The notes beneath the pieces were generated by a model. It worked only from the letters and a program-made list of their open reading frames with translations. It had not been told where the DNA came from and did no database searches. The translations under genes were made by a program, and so were the position numbers. From positions 126,747-190,746 of the forward strand of contig MKUL01000013.1 of assembly GCA_001897795.1 (NCBI GenBank): 64,000 bases of DNA, given 5' to 3'. The stretch comes from Alphaproteobacteria bacterium 41-28 (GTDB taxonomy: Bacteria > Pseudomonadota > Alphaproteobacteria > UBA9655). The number at the start of each line of letters is the position of its first letter. Position 1 is the first letter of the stretch. Positions 52,455 through 61,856 of this stretch are shown in pieces.

Positions 52455-53850
52455 CCGTTCCCACCATCACCTCAGGCTTTACCCATTCACGAAATTGTTC
52501 TTCTGTCAAATACTGAAGATCAAGAGCGGCCTCTAAAAGCGTTTTATTCTCCTTATGGGCCTTTTTGGCAATTTCGGCAGCCTTATCATACCCAATGTGA
52601 GGATTTAAAGCCGTTACCAGCATAAGGGAATTATGAAGCAATTCATCAATACGTTTTTTGTTCGCCACAATCCCAACAATTGCTTTCTCGGTAAAGCTCG
52701 TAACGGCATCCCCTAACAAACGGATGGATTGGATAACATTATAAATCATAACGGGCTTAAAGACATTCAATTCTAATTGGCCATTTGAACCAGCAATCGT
52801 CACCGTCACGTTATTCCCCATGACTTGGGCAGCAACCATAGTTAACGCTTCGCACTGGGTAGGATTCACCTTCCCAGGCATGATGGATGATCCGGGTTCA
52901 TTTTCTGGCAAGAGCAGCTCTCCAAGGCCACACCGAGGACCTGATCCTAAAAGACGGATATCATTTCCAATTTTCATTAAGGAAGCGGCAAGAACATTAA
53001 GGGCCCCTGAAACTTCCACCATCGTATCTTCAGAAGCCAGAGCCTCAAATTTATTTTCTGCAGTTACGAATGGAAGCCCTGTCAGTTCCGCTATTTTTTT
53101 GGCAAAGGCTTCTGCAAATTTAGGGTTTGCATTAAGCCCCGTCCCAACAGCCGTTCCTCCTTGTGCCAATTGATAAAGATGGAGGAACGTGTTTTTAATG
53201 CGAGCAATCCCCATTTTGATTTGAGTCGCATACCCTGAGAATTCCTGACCTAATGTGAGAGGGGTTGCATCTTGCAGATGGGTCCGTCCAATTTTAATAA
53301 TGTTTTTAAAAGCTTCTTGCTTGTCTCTTAAAGCCTTGTAAAGACTTTCAAGAGCCGGCAGGAGAAGATGGTGAATTTCAAGGGCTGTGGCAATGTGCAT
53401 AACGGTTGGAAACGTGTCATTGGACGATTGACTTAAATTAACATGATCATTGGGATGAACAGGATTTTTGGATCCCAGTTTCCCGCCTAAAAGTTCAATC
53501 GCTCGATTCGCAATGACTTCATTGGCGTTCATATTGGTTTGGGTTCCTGAACCTGTTTGCCACACCACCAGAGGAAAATGGCTATCGAGTTTCCCAGCGG
53601 CGACTTCTTCTGCGGCGCTCACAATGGCTTTTCCAAGGGAAGGGTCAAGATCTCCCAGCTCCATGTTGACAAGAGCTGCCGCTTTCTTTTGAAGGCCTAA
53701 AGCACGAATAAGGGGGAGAGGCATGATTTCTACCCCTATACGGAAATTCTGGCGAGATCTTTCTGTCTGTGCTCCCCAATACTTATCCGCTGGGACAGGA
53801 ACGGGCCCAAAACTATCCGTTTCTTCACGCATTTTGTTATTCACTTCCAT
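52438..53850 (-). CDS. fumC: Class II fumarase
   Basis: A 470-residue class II fumarate hydratase of the citric acid cycle. Markers: [24 protein letters not shown] at the N-terminus, [49 protein letters not shown] and the signature [23 protein letters not shown] at 53850 has GGGAA upstream. It is divergent from tadA and overlaps the RHH gene. Confidence 0.97.
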   Translation of the reverse strand: MEVNNKMREETDSFGPVPVPADKYWGAQTERSRQNFRIGVEIMPLPLIRALGLQKKAAALVNMELGDLDPSLGKAIVSAAEEVAAGKLDSHFPLVVWQTGSGTQTNMNANEVIANRAIELLGGKLGSKNPVHPNDHVNLSQSSNDTFPTVMHIATALEIHHLLLPALESLYKALRDKQEAFKNIIKIGRTHLQDATPLTLGQEFSGYATQIKMGIARIKNTFLHLYQLAQGGTAVGTGLNANPKFAEAFAKKIAELTGLPFVTAENKFEALASEDTMVEVSGALNVLAASLMKIGNDIRLLGSGPRCGLGELLLPENEPGSSIMPGKVNPTQCEALTMVAAQVMGNNVTVTIAGSNGQLELNVFKPVMIYNVIQSIRLLGDAVTSFTEKAIVGIVANKKRIDELLHNSLMLVTALNPHIGYDKAAEIAKKAHKENKTLLEAALDLQYLTEEQFREWVKPEVMVGTDVSKS

Positions 53851-53901
53851 CGTAAGACATTCCCTTGCTGTAAGCCTCCTCTTTCATGTAAATTATGCCA
53901 T

Positions 53902-54360
53902 ATGTTGACTTTAAAACCAATGGAATGCGCATTTAGTGAAGCTGAAAAGGCGTTTGCTCAAGATGAAGTACCTGTGGGTGCGGTCATTGTGGATATACAA
54001 TCTGGGAAAATTATAGCTTTTGCCCATAATGAAATGGTAGGACAAAAAGACCCCACGGCACATGCTGAGCTACTTGCCATTCAACGGGCCTGTCTTTCAA
54101 TAGAAACGAGTCGCCTCGAAGATTGTGATATTTATATCACACTTGAGCCCTGTCCGATGTGTGCTCAAGCCATAAGCTTTGCCCGTCTCCGCCGCCTTTA
54201 TTTTGGAGCCTATGATCCGAAGGGAGGGGGGGTGGATCATGGGGCTCGCATTTTTAATGCGCCTTCTTGCCATCATATCCCTGAAATTATTGGAGGCGTG
54301 GAGGAGCAAAAATGCGGTCAAATTTTAAAGGATTTCTTTGAAAAGAAGCGTGGTGTTTAA
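53902..54360 (+). CDS. tadA: tRNA-specific adenosine deaminase
   Basis: A 152-residue cytidine-deaminase-fold protein that makes inosine at the wobble position of tRNA-Arg. The zinc site is H54 and E56 (PTAHAELLAI), C84 and C87 (LEPCPMC). DPKGGGVDHG and the C-terminal helix FFEKKR fit TadA. A repeat (B3) starts 49 bases after the stop. Confidence 0.94.
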   Translation: MLTLKPMECAFSEAEKAFAQDEVPVGAVIVDIQSGKIIAFAHNEMVGQKDPTAHAELLAIQRACLSIETSRLEDCDIYITLEPCPMCAQAISFARLRRLYFGAYDPKGGGVDHGARIFNAPSCHHIPEIIGGVEEQKCGQILKDFFEKKRGV

Positions 54361-54408
54361 CTTCAGATTTGTTAAGATATATAAAAAAGGGTGACCTTCC
54401 CGTCGTCT

Positions 54409-54479
54409 GTGTCATCCTTGGCAAGAAATGCTTTGTTTTCCTTACGAAAAACAAGTCTTTTCTAGCCCAAGGATGACAC
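54409..54479. repeat. Family B palindromic element, short copy B3
   Basis: 71 bases with ends gtgtcatccttggc and gcccaaggatgacac. The central arms found in B1, B2 and B4 are missing, so it looks like an internal deletion form. It ends 30 bases before the histidine kinase start. Confidence 0.8.
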
Positions 54480-54509
54480 GTGGGAGGGGACGGGCAAGAG
54501 AGCACAACA

Positions 54510-56123
54510 ATGAACCCATTTCGTCGTGGTTATAATCGAATTGTTTTTTTGACAGGCTTCGCTCTGATACTTATTCCTTTAGGTATTGAATATATTCAAT
54601 ACACCCACAACCGTCATCTTATTTTGGTTGATCTCAAGAATCGTCTTGATGAACATACAACGAATGTAAGCTTAAGAATTCGAATGATTCAAGAACACCG
54701 AGGTAACCTTGAAATTCCTCCTGAAAGAAAGGAAGACATCCACAATCAGATGATGGGGCAATTCGCTTCCCTCCAAGGCTCCCTCTTTCTCATTGATAAG
54801 GATTATCAAGTTCTAGCAACGCAAGGACTGCAGTCTCCTCAGCTTAAACCCGGCGAAACTTATACGTTGAGGCATTTTGTTTCACGTGAAACATTTCAAA
54901 CCATTGAGCAAGAAATTCTCCATCCTACTCAAGAGTTTGTCATAAAAGGGGACGCTCTTATTTACGTGAGCCATTTGCCTGAAATTCCCTGGTTTATGGT
55001 TTATACCGGATCAAAATCTGAGCTTTTTAGCCAAATTTCTGATGAAGCTTTTATTGATATTATTATCATTACTGCCACACTCATTTTTGTGGTGGGCTTT
55101 GGGTATCTCCTTGTGATTCGCGATTTTATTTCTCCCGCCCAAAAGCTTGTGAATCATATAGAAAAAGAAAATCGCGGGGAAAAGAGCGTCCCTCAAAATA
55201 TTCCTGTAAGATGGCAACCTTGGTTTAACATTGTTTCCCAAATTTTTGGGGAAAACAGGGCCCTTATGGAAGATTTAGAAAATCGGGTAACGCTCAGAAC
55301 CAAACAATTAGAACAAAAAAACCTCCTGCTTGAAAAAACCTTAAGCGACCTTAAAAAAGCCCAAAATCAAATTATCGTTCAAGAAAAACTGGCGAGCCTT
55401 GGAGCCCTAACCGCAGGCATTGCCCACGAAATTAAGAACCCCCTCAACTTTATTATTAATTTTTCTGATCTCTCTCTTGAATATCTTCAGGAGTTAAAAG
55501 AAAAAATTTCAAATGAAAATGAGCTCTTCTCCCAGATTGAACAAAACATGATCAAAACGCGAGAGCATGCGGAAAGAGCCGATTCCATCGTTAAAGGTAT
55601 GCTCGCTCACGCCCGTGGCAGTACGGGTGAGATAACAACGTTTGATCTTAATAAACTATTAGATGAAGCCATCGAGCTCGCCTATGTTGGTTTTCAAGGT
55701 AAGACGAGCGGCTTTAATGCTAAAATCACAAAGAATTTTGATCAAAAAATCGGAACCATCCAAGGCTCGGAACAAGATCTTGTCCGTGTCTTTTTGAATA
55801 TTGTGAATAATGCTTGTTTTGCTATGTATGAAAAGCATAAAAAACGCGGTAAGGATTATAAACCTCAACTCATTGTAAGAACTCAGGATAAAGGTGAGAC
55901 CTTCGAGATAACTTTTGAAGACAATGGCTCAGGAATAAAACAGGGGTTCCTCAAAAAAGTATTTAATCCCTTCTTTACAACAAAAGACTCAAGTACAGGT
56001 ACGGGTCTAGGTCTTTCTTTAAGCTATGATATTGTGACTCATCAACATCACGGGCAAATCACTGTGAAAAGCAAATTTGGAGATTATTCTATATTTATCA
56101 TAGAGTTACCCAAGAGTAATTAA
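54510..56123 (+). CDS. Membrane sensor histidine kinase
   Basis: 537 residues from the ATG at 54510; a GTG at 54480 lies at the end of repeat B3 and is less likely. TM1 (RIVFLTGFALILIPLGIEYI), a periplasmic sensor region of about 150 residues, TM2 (IIIITATLIFVVGFGYLLV), a coiled coil, then H306 in GIAHEIKNPLNF, N-box FLNIVNNACFAM, G1 DNGSGI and G2 STGTGLGLSLSYDIV. All catalytic motifs are intact, in contrast to the kinase-like protein at 7093. The arrangement is of the NtrB/ZraS-like HisKA class. No response regulator is adjacent; the winged-helix gene at 58175 is the nearest candidate but lacks a normal receiver. Confidence 0.92.
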   Translation: MNPFRRGYNRIVFLTGFALILIPLGIEYIQYTHNRHLILVDLKNRLDEHTTNVSLRIRMIQEHRGNLEIPPERKEDIHNQMMGQFASLQGSLFLIDKDYQVLATQGLQSPQLKPGETYTLRHFVSRETFQTIEQEILHPTQEFVIKGDALIYVSHLPEIPWFMVYTGSKSELFSQISDEAFIDIIIITATLIFVVGFGYLLVIRDFISPAQKLVNHIEKENRGEKSVPQNIPVRWQPWFNIVSQIFGENRALMEDLENRVTLRTKQLEQKNLLLEKTLSDLKKAQNQIIVQEKLASLGALTAGIAHEIKNPLNFIINFSDLSLEYLQELKEKISNENELFSQIEQNMIKTREHAERADSIVKGMLAHARGSTGEITTFDLNKLLDEAIELAYVGFQGKTSGFNAKITKNFDQKIGTIQGSEQDLVRVFLNIVNNACFAMYEKHKKRGKDYKPQLIVRTQDKGETFEITFEDNGSGIKQGFLKKVFNPFFTTKDSSTGTGLGLSLSYDIVTHQHHGQITVKSKFGDYSIFIIELPKSN

Positions 56124-56141
56124 TCACCTATTTCTTCCGCG

Positions 56142-56306
56142 GTGTCATCCTTGCCCCCGCCTATCCTTGTGGGAAAGGTTTTTTCTAGTTAATATAAGCG
56201 GGGGTTACCTTTTCTTGGCCGAGGATCTCGGTGCCAAAAGATCCTCGGCCAAGAAATGCTAATGTTATCCCTCGGATAACAAAGCATTTCTTGCCAAGGA
56301 TGACAC
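56142..56306. repeat. Family B palindromic element, copy B4
   Basis: Ends gtgtcatccttg and caaggatgacac delimit 165 bases. Central arms cttggccgaggatct (56214-56228) and agatcctcggccaag (56239-56253) are identical to those of B2, but with a 10-base loop where B2 has the GIY-YIG ORF. A side hairpin with cccccgcc...ataagcggggg is also shared with B2. Confidence 0.85.
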
Positions 56307-56346
56307 AGATGGGTGCGTAGTAACACCAAAACCATATGAGGATCCT

Positions 56347-57951
56347 ATGAGTAACGAAGAATTGATTTATGATATCGTCATCGTAGGAGCAGGACCAGCA
56401 GGATTGGGATGCGCAATCCGGCTCAAACAACTCGATTCCACATTAAGCGTTTGCATTCTGGAAAAGGGGGCAGAGGTTGGAAGTCATATTCTTTCAGGTG
56501 CCGTCATTGAACCTCGGGCGTTGTGTGAGTTATTCCCAGATTGGCAGGCACGGGGAGCGCCTTTAGCAACGCCTGTCAGCGAAAATAAGTTTCTCTTTCT
56601 CACCTCAACGACTGCCATCAGGCTTCCTACTCCTCCTCAGATGCATAATAAGGGGAACTTTGTGGGAAGCCTCGGAGCTCTTTGTAAATGGTTAGCTAGG
56701 GAGGCTGAAGCCTTGGGAGTTGAAATTTATCCAGGTTTTGCTGGTGCTTTGTGTCTTTTCGATGAAAACGAACGCGTCATTGGTGTTCAAACCGGCCCCC
56801 AAGGTCTGGATCGGATGGGAAATCCCACTTCCCATTTTGAGCCCGGGGTTAAGATTTTTGGAAAAATGACTCTGTTAGCGGAAGGATGTCGTGGCTCCCT
56901 AACGCAGGAGATTATCAGAAAATTTCAACTCGATGCGATCTCTGATCCTCAAACCTATGGTATGGGAATAAAAGAAATTTGGGAAATTGATCCCACCAAA
57001 AGTAAGCCAGGGAAAGTCATCCATACCATTGGTTGGCCTTTGGATTTAAAAACTTTTGGAGGTTCATTTATTTATCATCTTAATAATAACCAGGTTTTGA
57101 TCGGATTTGTCGTCGGCCTTGATTACCAAAATCCATATCTGAATCCCTTTGGAGAATTCCAAAGGTTTAAAGTCCATCCCTCCATTTGCCCTCTTTTAGA
57201 GGGAGGGCGGTGCATATCCTATGGCGCACGTGCTCTTAATGAGGGGGGCTATCAATCTATCCCAAAACTTGAATTCCCTGGGGGGTCTTTGATTGGATGT
57301 GCGGCAGGATTTCTCAACGTGCCAAAAATCAAAGGGTCTCATACCGCCCTCAAATCTGGAATGGTTGCAGCAGAAGCTGTTTATGATCACCTTGTTAAAG
57401 ATGAACCTTATACCTATCAAAGTCGTCTGGAAAGAAGCTGGGTTTATGAAGAGCTTTATAAAGTTCGCAACATCAGACCAGGTTTTCAAAAGGGGCTCAT
57501 GATAGGGCTCTTAAATGCGACTTTAGAAACCTACATCACTCGAGGTAAAAGCCCTTGGACACTCCGAAATCATGCCGATTATAAGCAGCTAAAGCCTGCA
57601 GATCGATGTGATCCCATTTCTTATCCTAAGCCAGATGGTAAAATAACTTTTGACCGCCTGACGTCCCTCTATCTTTCTAATATTCGTTATGATGAAAACC
57701 AACCCAACAATTTGCTTCTCAAAGATCCTCAAAAAGCAATTGCTATTAATGATGCCCTTTATGATTTCCCCGAGGGTCGTTATTGCCCAGCCCAGGTCTA
57801 TGAACTTGTGGAAGGAAGTGGCGGACTTCGCCTTCAAATCAACGCCCAAAACTGTATTCATTGTAAAGTCTGCGATATTAAAGATCCCACTCAAAACATA
57901 ACTTGGACGCCTCCTGAAGGCGGTTCTGGTCCCAACTATGTTAATATGTGA
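56347..57951 (+). CDS. Electron transfer flavoprotein-ubiquinone oxidoreductase
   Basis: A 534-residue ETF-QO. It passes electrons from ETF, reduced by acyl-CoA dehydrogenases such as Ivd, to ubiquinone at the inner membrane. FAD-binding GAGPAGLGCAIRL is at the N-terminus, with GSHILSGAVIEPRAL and GCAAGFLNVPKIKGSHTAL. The [4Fe-4S] cluster ligands are in the C-terminal CIHCKVCDIKDP plus an upstream Cys in EGRYCPAQVYE. The protein ends PPEGGSGPNYVNM, typical of the family. The gene has a GAGGAT site before the ATG and stands alone after repeat B4. Confidence 0.96.
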   Translation: MSNEELIYDIVIVGAGPAGLGCAIRLKQLDSTLSVCILEKGAEVGSHILSGAVIEPRALCELFPDWQARGAPLATPVSENKFLFLTSTTAIRLPTPPQMHNKGNFVGSLGALCKWLAREAEALGVEIYPGFAGALCLFDENERVIGVQTGPQGLDRMGNPTSHFEPGVKIFGKMTLLAEGCRGSLTQEIIRKFQLDAISDPQTYGMGIKEIWEIDPTKSKPGKVIHTIGWPLDLKTFGGSFIYHLNNNQVLIGFVVGLDYQNPYLNPFGEFQRFKVHPSICPLLEGGRCISYGARALNEGGYQSIPKLEFPGGSLIGCAAGFLNVPKIKGSHTALKSGMVAAEAVYDHLVKDEPYTYQSRLERSWVYEELYKVRNIRPGFQKGLMIGLLNATLETYITRGKSPWTLRNHADYKQLKPADRCDPISYPKPDGKITFDRLTSLYLSNIRYDENQPNNLLLKDPQKAIAINDALYDFPEGRYCPAQVYELVEGSGGLRLQINAQNCIHCKVCDIKDPTQNITWTPPEGGSGPNYVNM

Positions 57952-58014
57952 TGTTTTACCTATCAAAAAAAATAAATTGGCATCTCTTATCTTCCATAGG
58001 AACCGATCTAAAAA

Positions 58015-58145
58015 TTTCTGGATTGCTTCGGCTCTTTCAGAGCCTCGCCAAGCATGCCCCCGTGAAAACGGGGAACGGCTTAGTGGTTCCTCGCTTTCGC
58101 GAGGATAAGCTTTGCGAGGAGCTTTGCTCCGAAGCAATTCAGAAA
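58015..58145. repeat. Family C palindromic repeat, copy C3
   Basis: Ends tttctggattgcttcg and cgaagcaattcagaaa. Internal hairpins include cccccgtgaaaacggggg-like and cctcgctttcgcgagg. It is nearly the reverse complement of C4 at 63395. Located between the ETF-QO gene and the winged-helix gene. Confidence 0.85.
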
Positions 58146-58174
58146 ATGCGTCAATTTAATTTGTCTATTTAGTA

Positions 58175-58798
58175 TTACTTTACCCAATAACCCTCTTTAC
58201 CATTGAGGAGAATTTGGGGAAGGTTTGGATCTTCCTCTAGTTTTTGGCGCAAACGATAAATATGCGTTTCAAGAGTATGGGTCTCAGCATCAGGATGATA
58301 TTCCCAAATTTCCTTCAAAAGCCTGTCCTTCGAAAGCTCTTGGCCTTTGTTTTGATGGAAAAAACGTAAGAGCTGGCATTCTTTTTCCGTCAAACGCTGG
58401 ATCACTTGCGTCTTAAGATTTTTTAGAATTTTTTCTCTTAAATCTAAGGAAAAATGAGCAAATTGTATATCTTGACTATAGGGCAGGTTTTCTAAATGAG
58501 AGAGAAGTTCACGAAACCTGAGGGGTCTTGAGAGGCTAAAAAAGTTTAAGGAAGGAAGTTCGCCCGCCTTCGCCAAGGCTTCGTCGGGCAGTCTTCGCTG
58601 TTTCTCTTTCTTTTCTGGCATGCCAGCCGAAGCTGTGGAGCAGCGAAGGCTGGTGAATAGAAGTCCATCGCATTCGCTTTCATCCTCTTTTAAAGAAATG
58701 CCAGCTTGCGGGAAAAGCTCCTCTAGAGTTTCCCTTAAAACGGCCTCAGGAATTTGAAGATTTATATGTAACATAGCATACTGTTGCACGTGTGTCAC
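58175..58798 (-). CDS. OmpR-type winged-helix regulator with an internal palindrome-derived insertion
   Basis: 207 residues. The C-terminal 95 residues form an OmpR/PhoB winged helix (RLTEKECQLLRFFHQNKGQELSKDRLLKEIW, HTLETHIYRLRQKLEEDPN, NGKEGYWVK). The N-terminal part is a degenerate receiver-like region without the phospho-acceptor Asp (ISLKEDESECDGLLF, LNFFSLSRPLRFRELLSHLE). Between them about 32 residues (TSLRCSTASAGMP to LAKAGEL) are encoded by two hairpin repeats and look inserted in frame. Start codon uncertain: ATG at 58798 or, without a clear ribosome site, 58774. Degenerate receivers of this kind occur in alphaproteobacterial regulators near porin genes; a divergent porin gene is next door. 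Confidence 0.8.
   Translation of the reverse strand: MTHVQQYAMLHINLQIPEAVLRETLEELFPQAGISLKEDESECDGLLFTSLRCSTASAGMPEKKEKQRRLPDEALAKAGELPSLNFFSLSRPLRFRELLSHLENLPYSQDIQFAHFSLDLREKILKNLKTQVIQRLTEKECQLLRFFHQNKGQELSKDRLLKEIWEYHPDAETHTLETHIYRLRQKLEEDPNLPQILLNGKEGYWVK
58561..58656. repeat. Palindromic repeat pair inside the winged-helix gene
   Basis: Two hairpins: gcccg...cgggc (58562-58589) and ccagcc...ggctgg (58623-58653). The second matches, in inverse orientation, the repeat at the 3' end of tRNA-Lys (1914-1936). The segment is a multiple of three and stop-free in the gene's frame. Confidence 0.7.
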
Positions 58799-58943
58799 AT
58801 GCCCTCTAAAAATAATTTCAAGTTAAAGTTTACCATTGAGACAATTTCAATCAAGTGTCTTTTATGGTGGAGTGTTTCATCTTCCTTATGATGATTTAAA
58901 AGTATATGATTATGTTAACAAGCCCCACACCTGGAGGAAAACA

Positions 58944-60236
58944 ATGACTCGCTCCCTTCTTGGCTCAACGGCTCTTTTAAGTGCTGTAATTTTTAATGTT
59001 TGTGCTCATGCAGCTGAAACGAAACCAACTCCCGTGTTGGCAGTCCCTAAACTTATAATTTCTGGTCAAACCTCTTTTAACAATTTCTTTTTTAGAAATA
59101 GAAGAATTTTCCAAGACGGAATTGAGGTCGAAGGCGCTGATAGTCCGAAGGGAAGCTGTGCTCGTAAAAAGTTTGGTCGAGGGCAACTCTTTACCGTTGA
59201 TAGCTCGAGGTTAAAATTTAATGTTGAGGGAAAAACCGATCTGGGAATGGAATATGGTCTCATGTTTGTCCTCGATGGAGATGTAGACTCAGATAAGACT
59301 CTTCGCGAAAATTACCTCTACTTCGCTGGAACGTGGGGCAAAATTATTGCCGGTGATACGTTTGGCGTTGAAGACACAATGGGCTTTGGGGGGTTCACTC
59401 AATGGGGAGGAACGGGGTTCCTTAACAGCGGCATTATTGATCGTGTTGTGAATTATACAACCGGTACGCTCCATTCCGTTGATTTGGTGGGGGATACGAG
59501 TCGGGATACAAAGTTGACCTACTTGAGCCCACGGTGGCAGGGGCTTCAAGCCGGTATATCTTATACGCCTCGCACGGAACATAGAGGGCAGCAAGTCATT
59601 GAAGCGCGAAGAAGTGTTCTTAAACCTAAAAAACCATGGGATTCGGATAGCATTGCAACGGGTGTGAATTTTATTCATAAATTTACCAATGGCCTTGAAA
59701 CGGGTCTCTCTTTCACATCCGTCTTTGCCAAAACGCACTCTGAATATCGTGGTTCCCTTGCACGAAAACATACAGCTTCTTATGCCTTTGGGGGAAGCAT
59801 TTCTTTCAAGGGTATTGGTTTTGGTGTAGAATATGGCAATAACACTCGTTCTAGGTCCTTCAGAGAAGGCGGCCATAAGTCGAATGCAGGTCAGTTTCTT
59901 GACTTCGGGCTTTCTTACGCATGGAGTCCTTCGACAAAGCTGAGTGCTGGGTATTACTATGCCTGGAGAAAAGCGTTAGGAGGAGGGGTAACCGCGCCCT
60001 TATTTAAGAGAAATGCGGTAACGAAAGGAACAACGGTTGCTATTGATCAAAAACTTGCGCCAGGACTCGGCGTATACGTTGAATATGCGAACCTTCAAAT
60101 GAAAAATCCTGCAGCAGTCGCAGAAGCTGATCGTGTTAACTCTCCTGCGGTGTTAAAGACTTGCAGTGAATTCATAGGGGGTGTTCGGAATAACCATGTC
60201 AATGTCTTCATTATTGGTTCACGACTGGTCTTCTAG
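58944..60236 (+). CDS. Outer-membrane porin
   Basis: 430 residues from the ATG at 58944, set by GGAGG just upstream; an ATG at 58836 has no such site. Signal peptide MTRSLLGSTALLSAVIFNVC, cleavage near AHA. The mature protein is beta-rich with alternating patterns: FNVEGKTDLGMEYGLMFVLDGD, YFAGTWGKIIAGDTFGVED, a short loop GFGGFTQWGGTGF, and many strands ending in the aromatic VFIIGSRLVF. This fits the general Gram-negative trimeric porin family. Divergent from the winged-helix regulator, which may control it. Confidence 0.9.
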   Translation: MTRSLLGSTALLSAVIFNVCAHAAETKPTPVLAVPKLIISGQTSFNNFFFRNRRIFQDGIEVEGADSPKGSCARKKFGRGQLFTVDSSRLKFNVEGKTDLGMEYGLMFVLDGDVDSDKTLRENYLYFAGTWGKIIAGDTFGVEDTMGFGGFTQWGGTGFLNSGIIDRVVNYTTGTLHSVDLVGDTSRDTKLTYLSPRWQGLQAGISYTPRTEHRGQQVIEARRSVLKPKKPWDSDSIATGVNFIHKFTNGLETGLSFTSVFAKTHSEYRGSLARKHTASYAFGGSISFKGIGFGVEYGNNTRSRSFREGGHKSNAGQFLDFGLSYAWSPSTKLSAGYYYAWRKALGGGVTAPLFKRNAVTKGTTVAIDQKLAPGLGVYVEYANLQMKNPAAVAEADRVNSPAVLKTCSEFIGGVRNNHVNVFIIGSRLVF

Positions 60237-60276
60237 GTTAGTCGGGGGTGAAGGGGGCCCTGTGAGGACAGCGGCG

Positions 60277-60660
60277 TCATCCACGGGGTGTCATCCCGGA
60301 ATTTAGAAAAGCTAAGAGAACGTATGTGAGCGTTAGCTTTTCTTAATATCCGGGATCTAGGGAAACAAACGGGAAAAATTGTTTCGCGTGAAAGAGTTTG
60401 AGTGCTGGCAATAGGTTGCTTCACCCTGCTTTGCAGGGTTCGCAATGACGGGTGAGAGGTAGAATGTATATGCCACCTGTTCGTCATTACGAAACCTTTA
60501 CAATTGCGAGGGTACAAAGTACCCGAAGGAACTAATTGAATCTTAGAAGAATGTTTCACATGAAACAATTTGAGGGGTCGTATCCATTGGACTTGAGATA
60601 CGTTATTTCCGGATGATTCACGCTACGGCGTAGTCTGTGTCGTAGAAATGACGATGGAGT
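60277..60660. repeat. Cluster of palindromic repeats including family A copy A3
   Basis: The region from the porin stop to 60831 has no credible gene. Copy A3 (about 60289-60356) starts catcccggaattta and ends aatatccggga, with hairpin arms aaaagctaa/ttagctttt. Next come a ccctgctttgcaggg hairpin joined to cgcaatgacgg (about 60422-60451), and a further unit with cgtcattacg and acgctacggcgt near 60484-60651. The repeats carry many incidental open frames. Confidence 0.65.
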
Positions 60661-60760
60661 TGTAAATGTGAGATTCTTCATTGTTTAAGCATTAAAACAT
60701 TACATGTAAAATGGGTCACTTGTCCAAAACTCGATTAAATAGAGAGTCACTGAAGAAAGT

Positions 60761-60789
60761 TATATGCACGATTTCAAATCGTGCATATA
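60761..60789. terminator. Perfect hairpin downstream of the exported protein gene
   Basis: 13-base perfect arms tatatgcacgatt (60761-60773) and aatcgtgcatata (60777-60789) with a 3-base loop. It lies about 43 bases past the stop of the minus-strand gene at 60832. No T-run follows, so it may be a processing or stability hairpin instead. Confidence 0.45.
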
Positions 60790-60831
60790 CTTTCAACCAT
60801 AGACGTTATGAGGAAACTTCCTCAAGCATGA

Positions 60832-61509
60832 TTAGAAACCATAACTATAACCACTTGAACCCTGATTCCCCCTATCTTGTGTACTACTGTCAACGCTAGG
60901 CGTATGACCGCCAACGGACCTTTCTACATACACCACTCGCACCGGAGCAGGTTTTGATGCTGCTGCTCTTGCTGCTGCCGCTGCTTTTGCTTGTCTAGCC
61001 GCTTGTCTAGCTTTTTTACCGGCCTGGTAGGCTTTTTCTTCTTCTGGTGTAAGTTTTGCACCGTACGCTTTGCGCATTGTTGCCCTGTATATTGCTCTTT
61101 GTTCAGGCGTACGTTTTCTTCCTCCCCCCAACCCCGGAACAGACATATCAACCTTACAGGTGTCATCGCTTAACTGTTTGAGGGTAAAAGTGTGAGCACT
61201 AATAAACTGCTCCAATTGGTTTTTAGAGAGATCCCAAGGAAGAGAAGGTTGAAAGATACTTTCAATTGCAATGGGATCTTGCCCAGCCTGAAAAAGCGTC
61301 ATTGTTTTCTTGTTTTTGTTTATAGAAAGAGACTCAACATCACCAAAAGCAAAGGGAACAATGAGGTTTCTTATTTCATCTTTTTTGATAGATGATTTAC
61401 GATAAATGTATATCGTATCTTCGTCTCTGTCTTCGCCTAAAAAATCTGCAGACGTTTCAGAAAAACAAAATAGTAATGAAGAAAATGCTAAGAAAATATG
61501 GCGTTTCAT
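60832..61509 (-). CDS. Exported protein with a basic Ala/Lys/Arg-rich tail
   Basis: A 225-residue protein with signal peptide MKRHIFLAFSSLLFCFSETS (cleavage near residue 21) and RBS AAGGAG. Residues 25-120 look like a beta-rich domain (DTIYIYRKSSIKKDEIRNLI, KKTMTLFQAGQDPIAIES). Residues 125-190 are basic and helical (KRTPEQRAIYRATMRKAY, then KARQAARQAKAAAAARAAA), and the end is Gly/Ser-rich (GNQGSSGYSYGF). No family recognised. The tail could bind nucleic acid or membranes. Confidence 0.65.
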   Translation of the reverse strand: MKRHIFLAFSSLLFCFSETSADFLGEDRDEDTIYIYRKSSIKKDEIRNLIVPFAFGDVESLSINKNKKTMTLFQAGQDPIAIESIFQPSLPWDLSKNQLEQFISAHTFTLKQLSDDTCKVDMSVPGLGGGRKRTPEQRAIYRATMRKAYGAKLTPEEEKAYQAGKKARQAARQAKAAAAARAAASKPAPVRVVYVERSVGGHTPSVDSSTQDRGNQGSSGYSYGF

Positions 61510-61856
61510 AAAGCTCTCCTTGAAGTTTATTTATTATTTCATAAACTCATATGCGAACGTACATAAGTTTACTTAATTTAAAATCTCAAGAAAAGGAGTT
61601 GTTGTCAACATTTTATTTAACCATATTTTTAAAAAATCTTTATATTTTTTCTAAAAAGTGCTCTTTATGCTTCATGATATTAGTTAATTTTTTTGCTGCC
61701 TTTCTGATTTCTACTTCTTACTATTTCTCATTAGGGGAGGGTCTTTCACGAAAAGATATTCAATAAAAGAAGATTTTTAAAAATGACATTATTGAGAAAA
61801 ACTGAGATGAAGAGTTGCCTTCAGCAAAAGGGCAGCAACTGTGGTCAAAAGAGAGA
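61510..61856. other. AT-rich intergenic region
   Basis: 347 bases between two minus-strand genes. A 71-codon plus-strand frame (61551-61766) lacks a ribosome site and a recognisable product and is not called. The promoter of the exported protein gene lies here. Confidence 0.35.

Noticed and set aside
13425..56306. Considered whether the gtgtcatccttg repeats could be a CRISPR array.
   Set aside because: The copies are far apart, palindromic and of differing length, with no regular spacers and no cas genes.
60233..60568. A 111-codon minus-strand frame downstream of the porin.
   Set aside because: It lies almost wholly in palindromic repeats; its residues are translated repeat sequence.
61551..61766. 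A 71-codon hydrophobic plus-strand frame.
   Set aside because: No ribosome site, no recognisable domain, and AT-rich context where such frames arise by chance.
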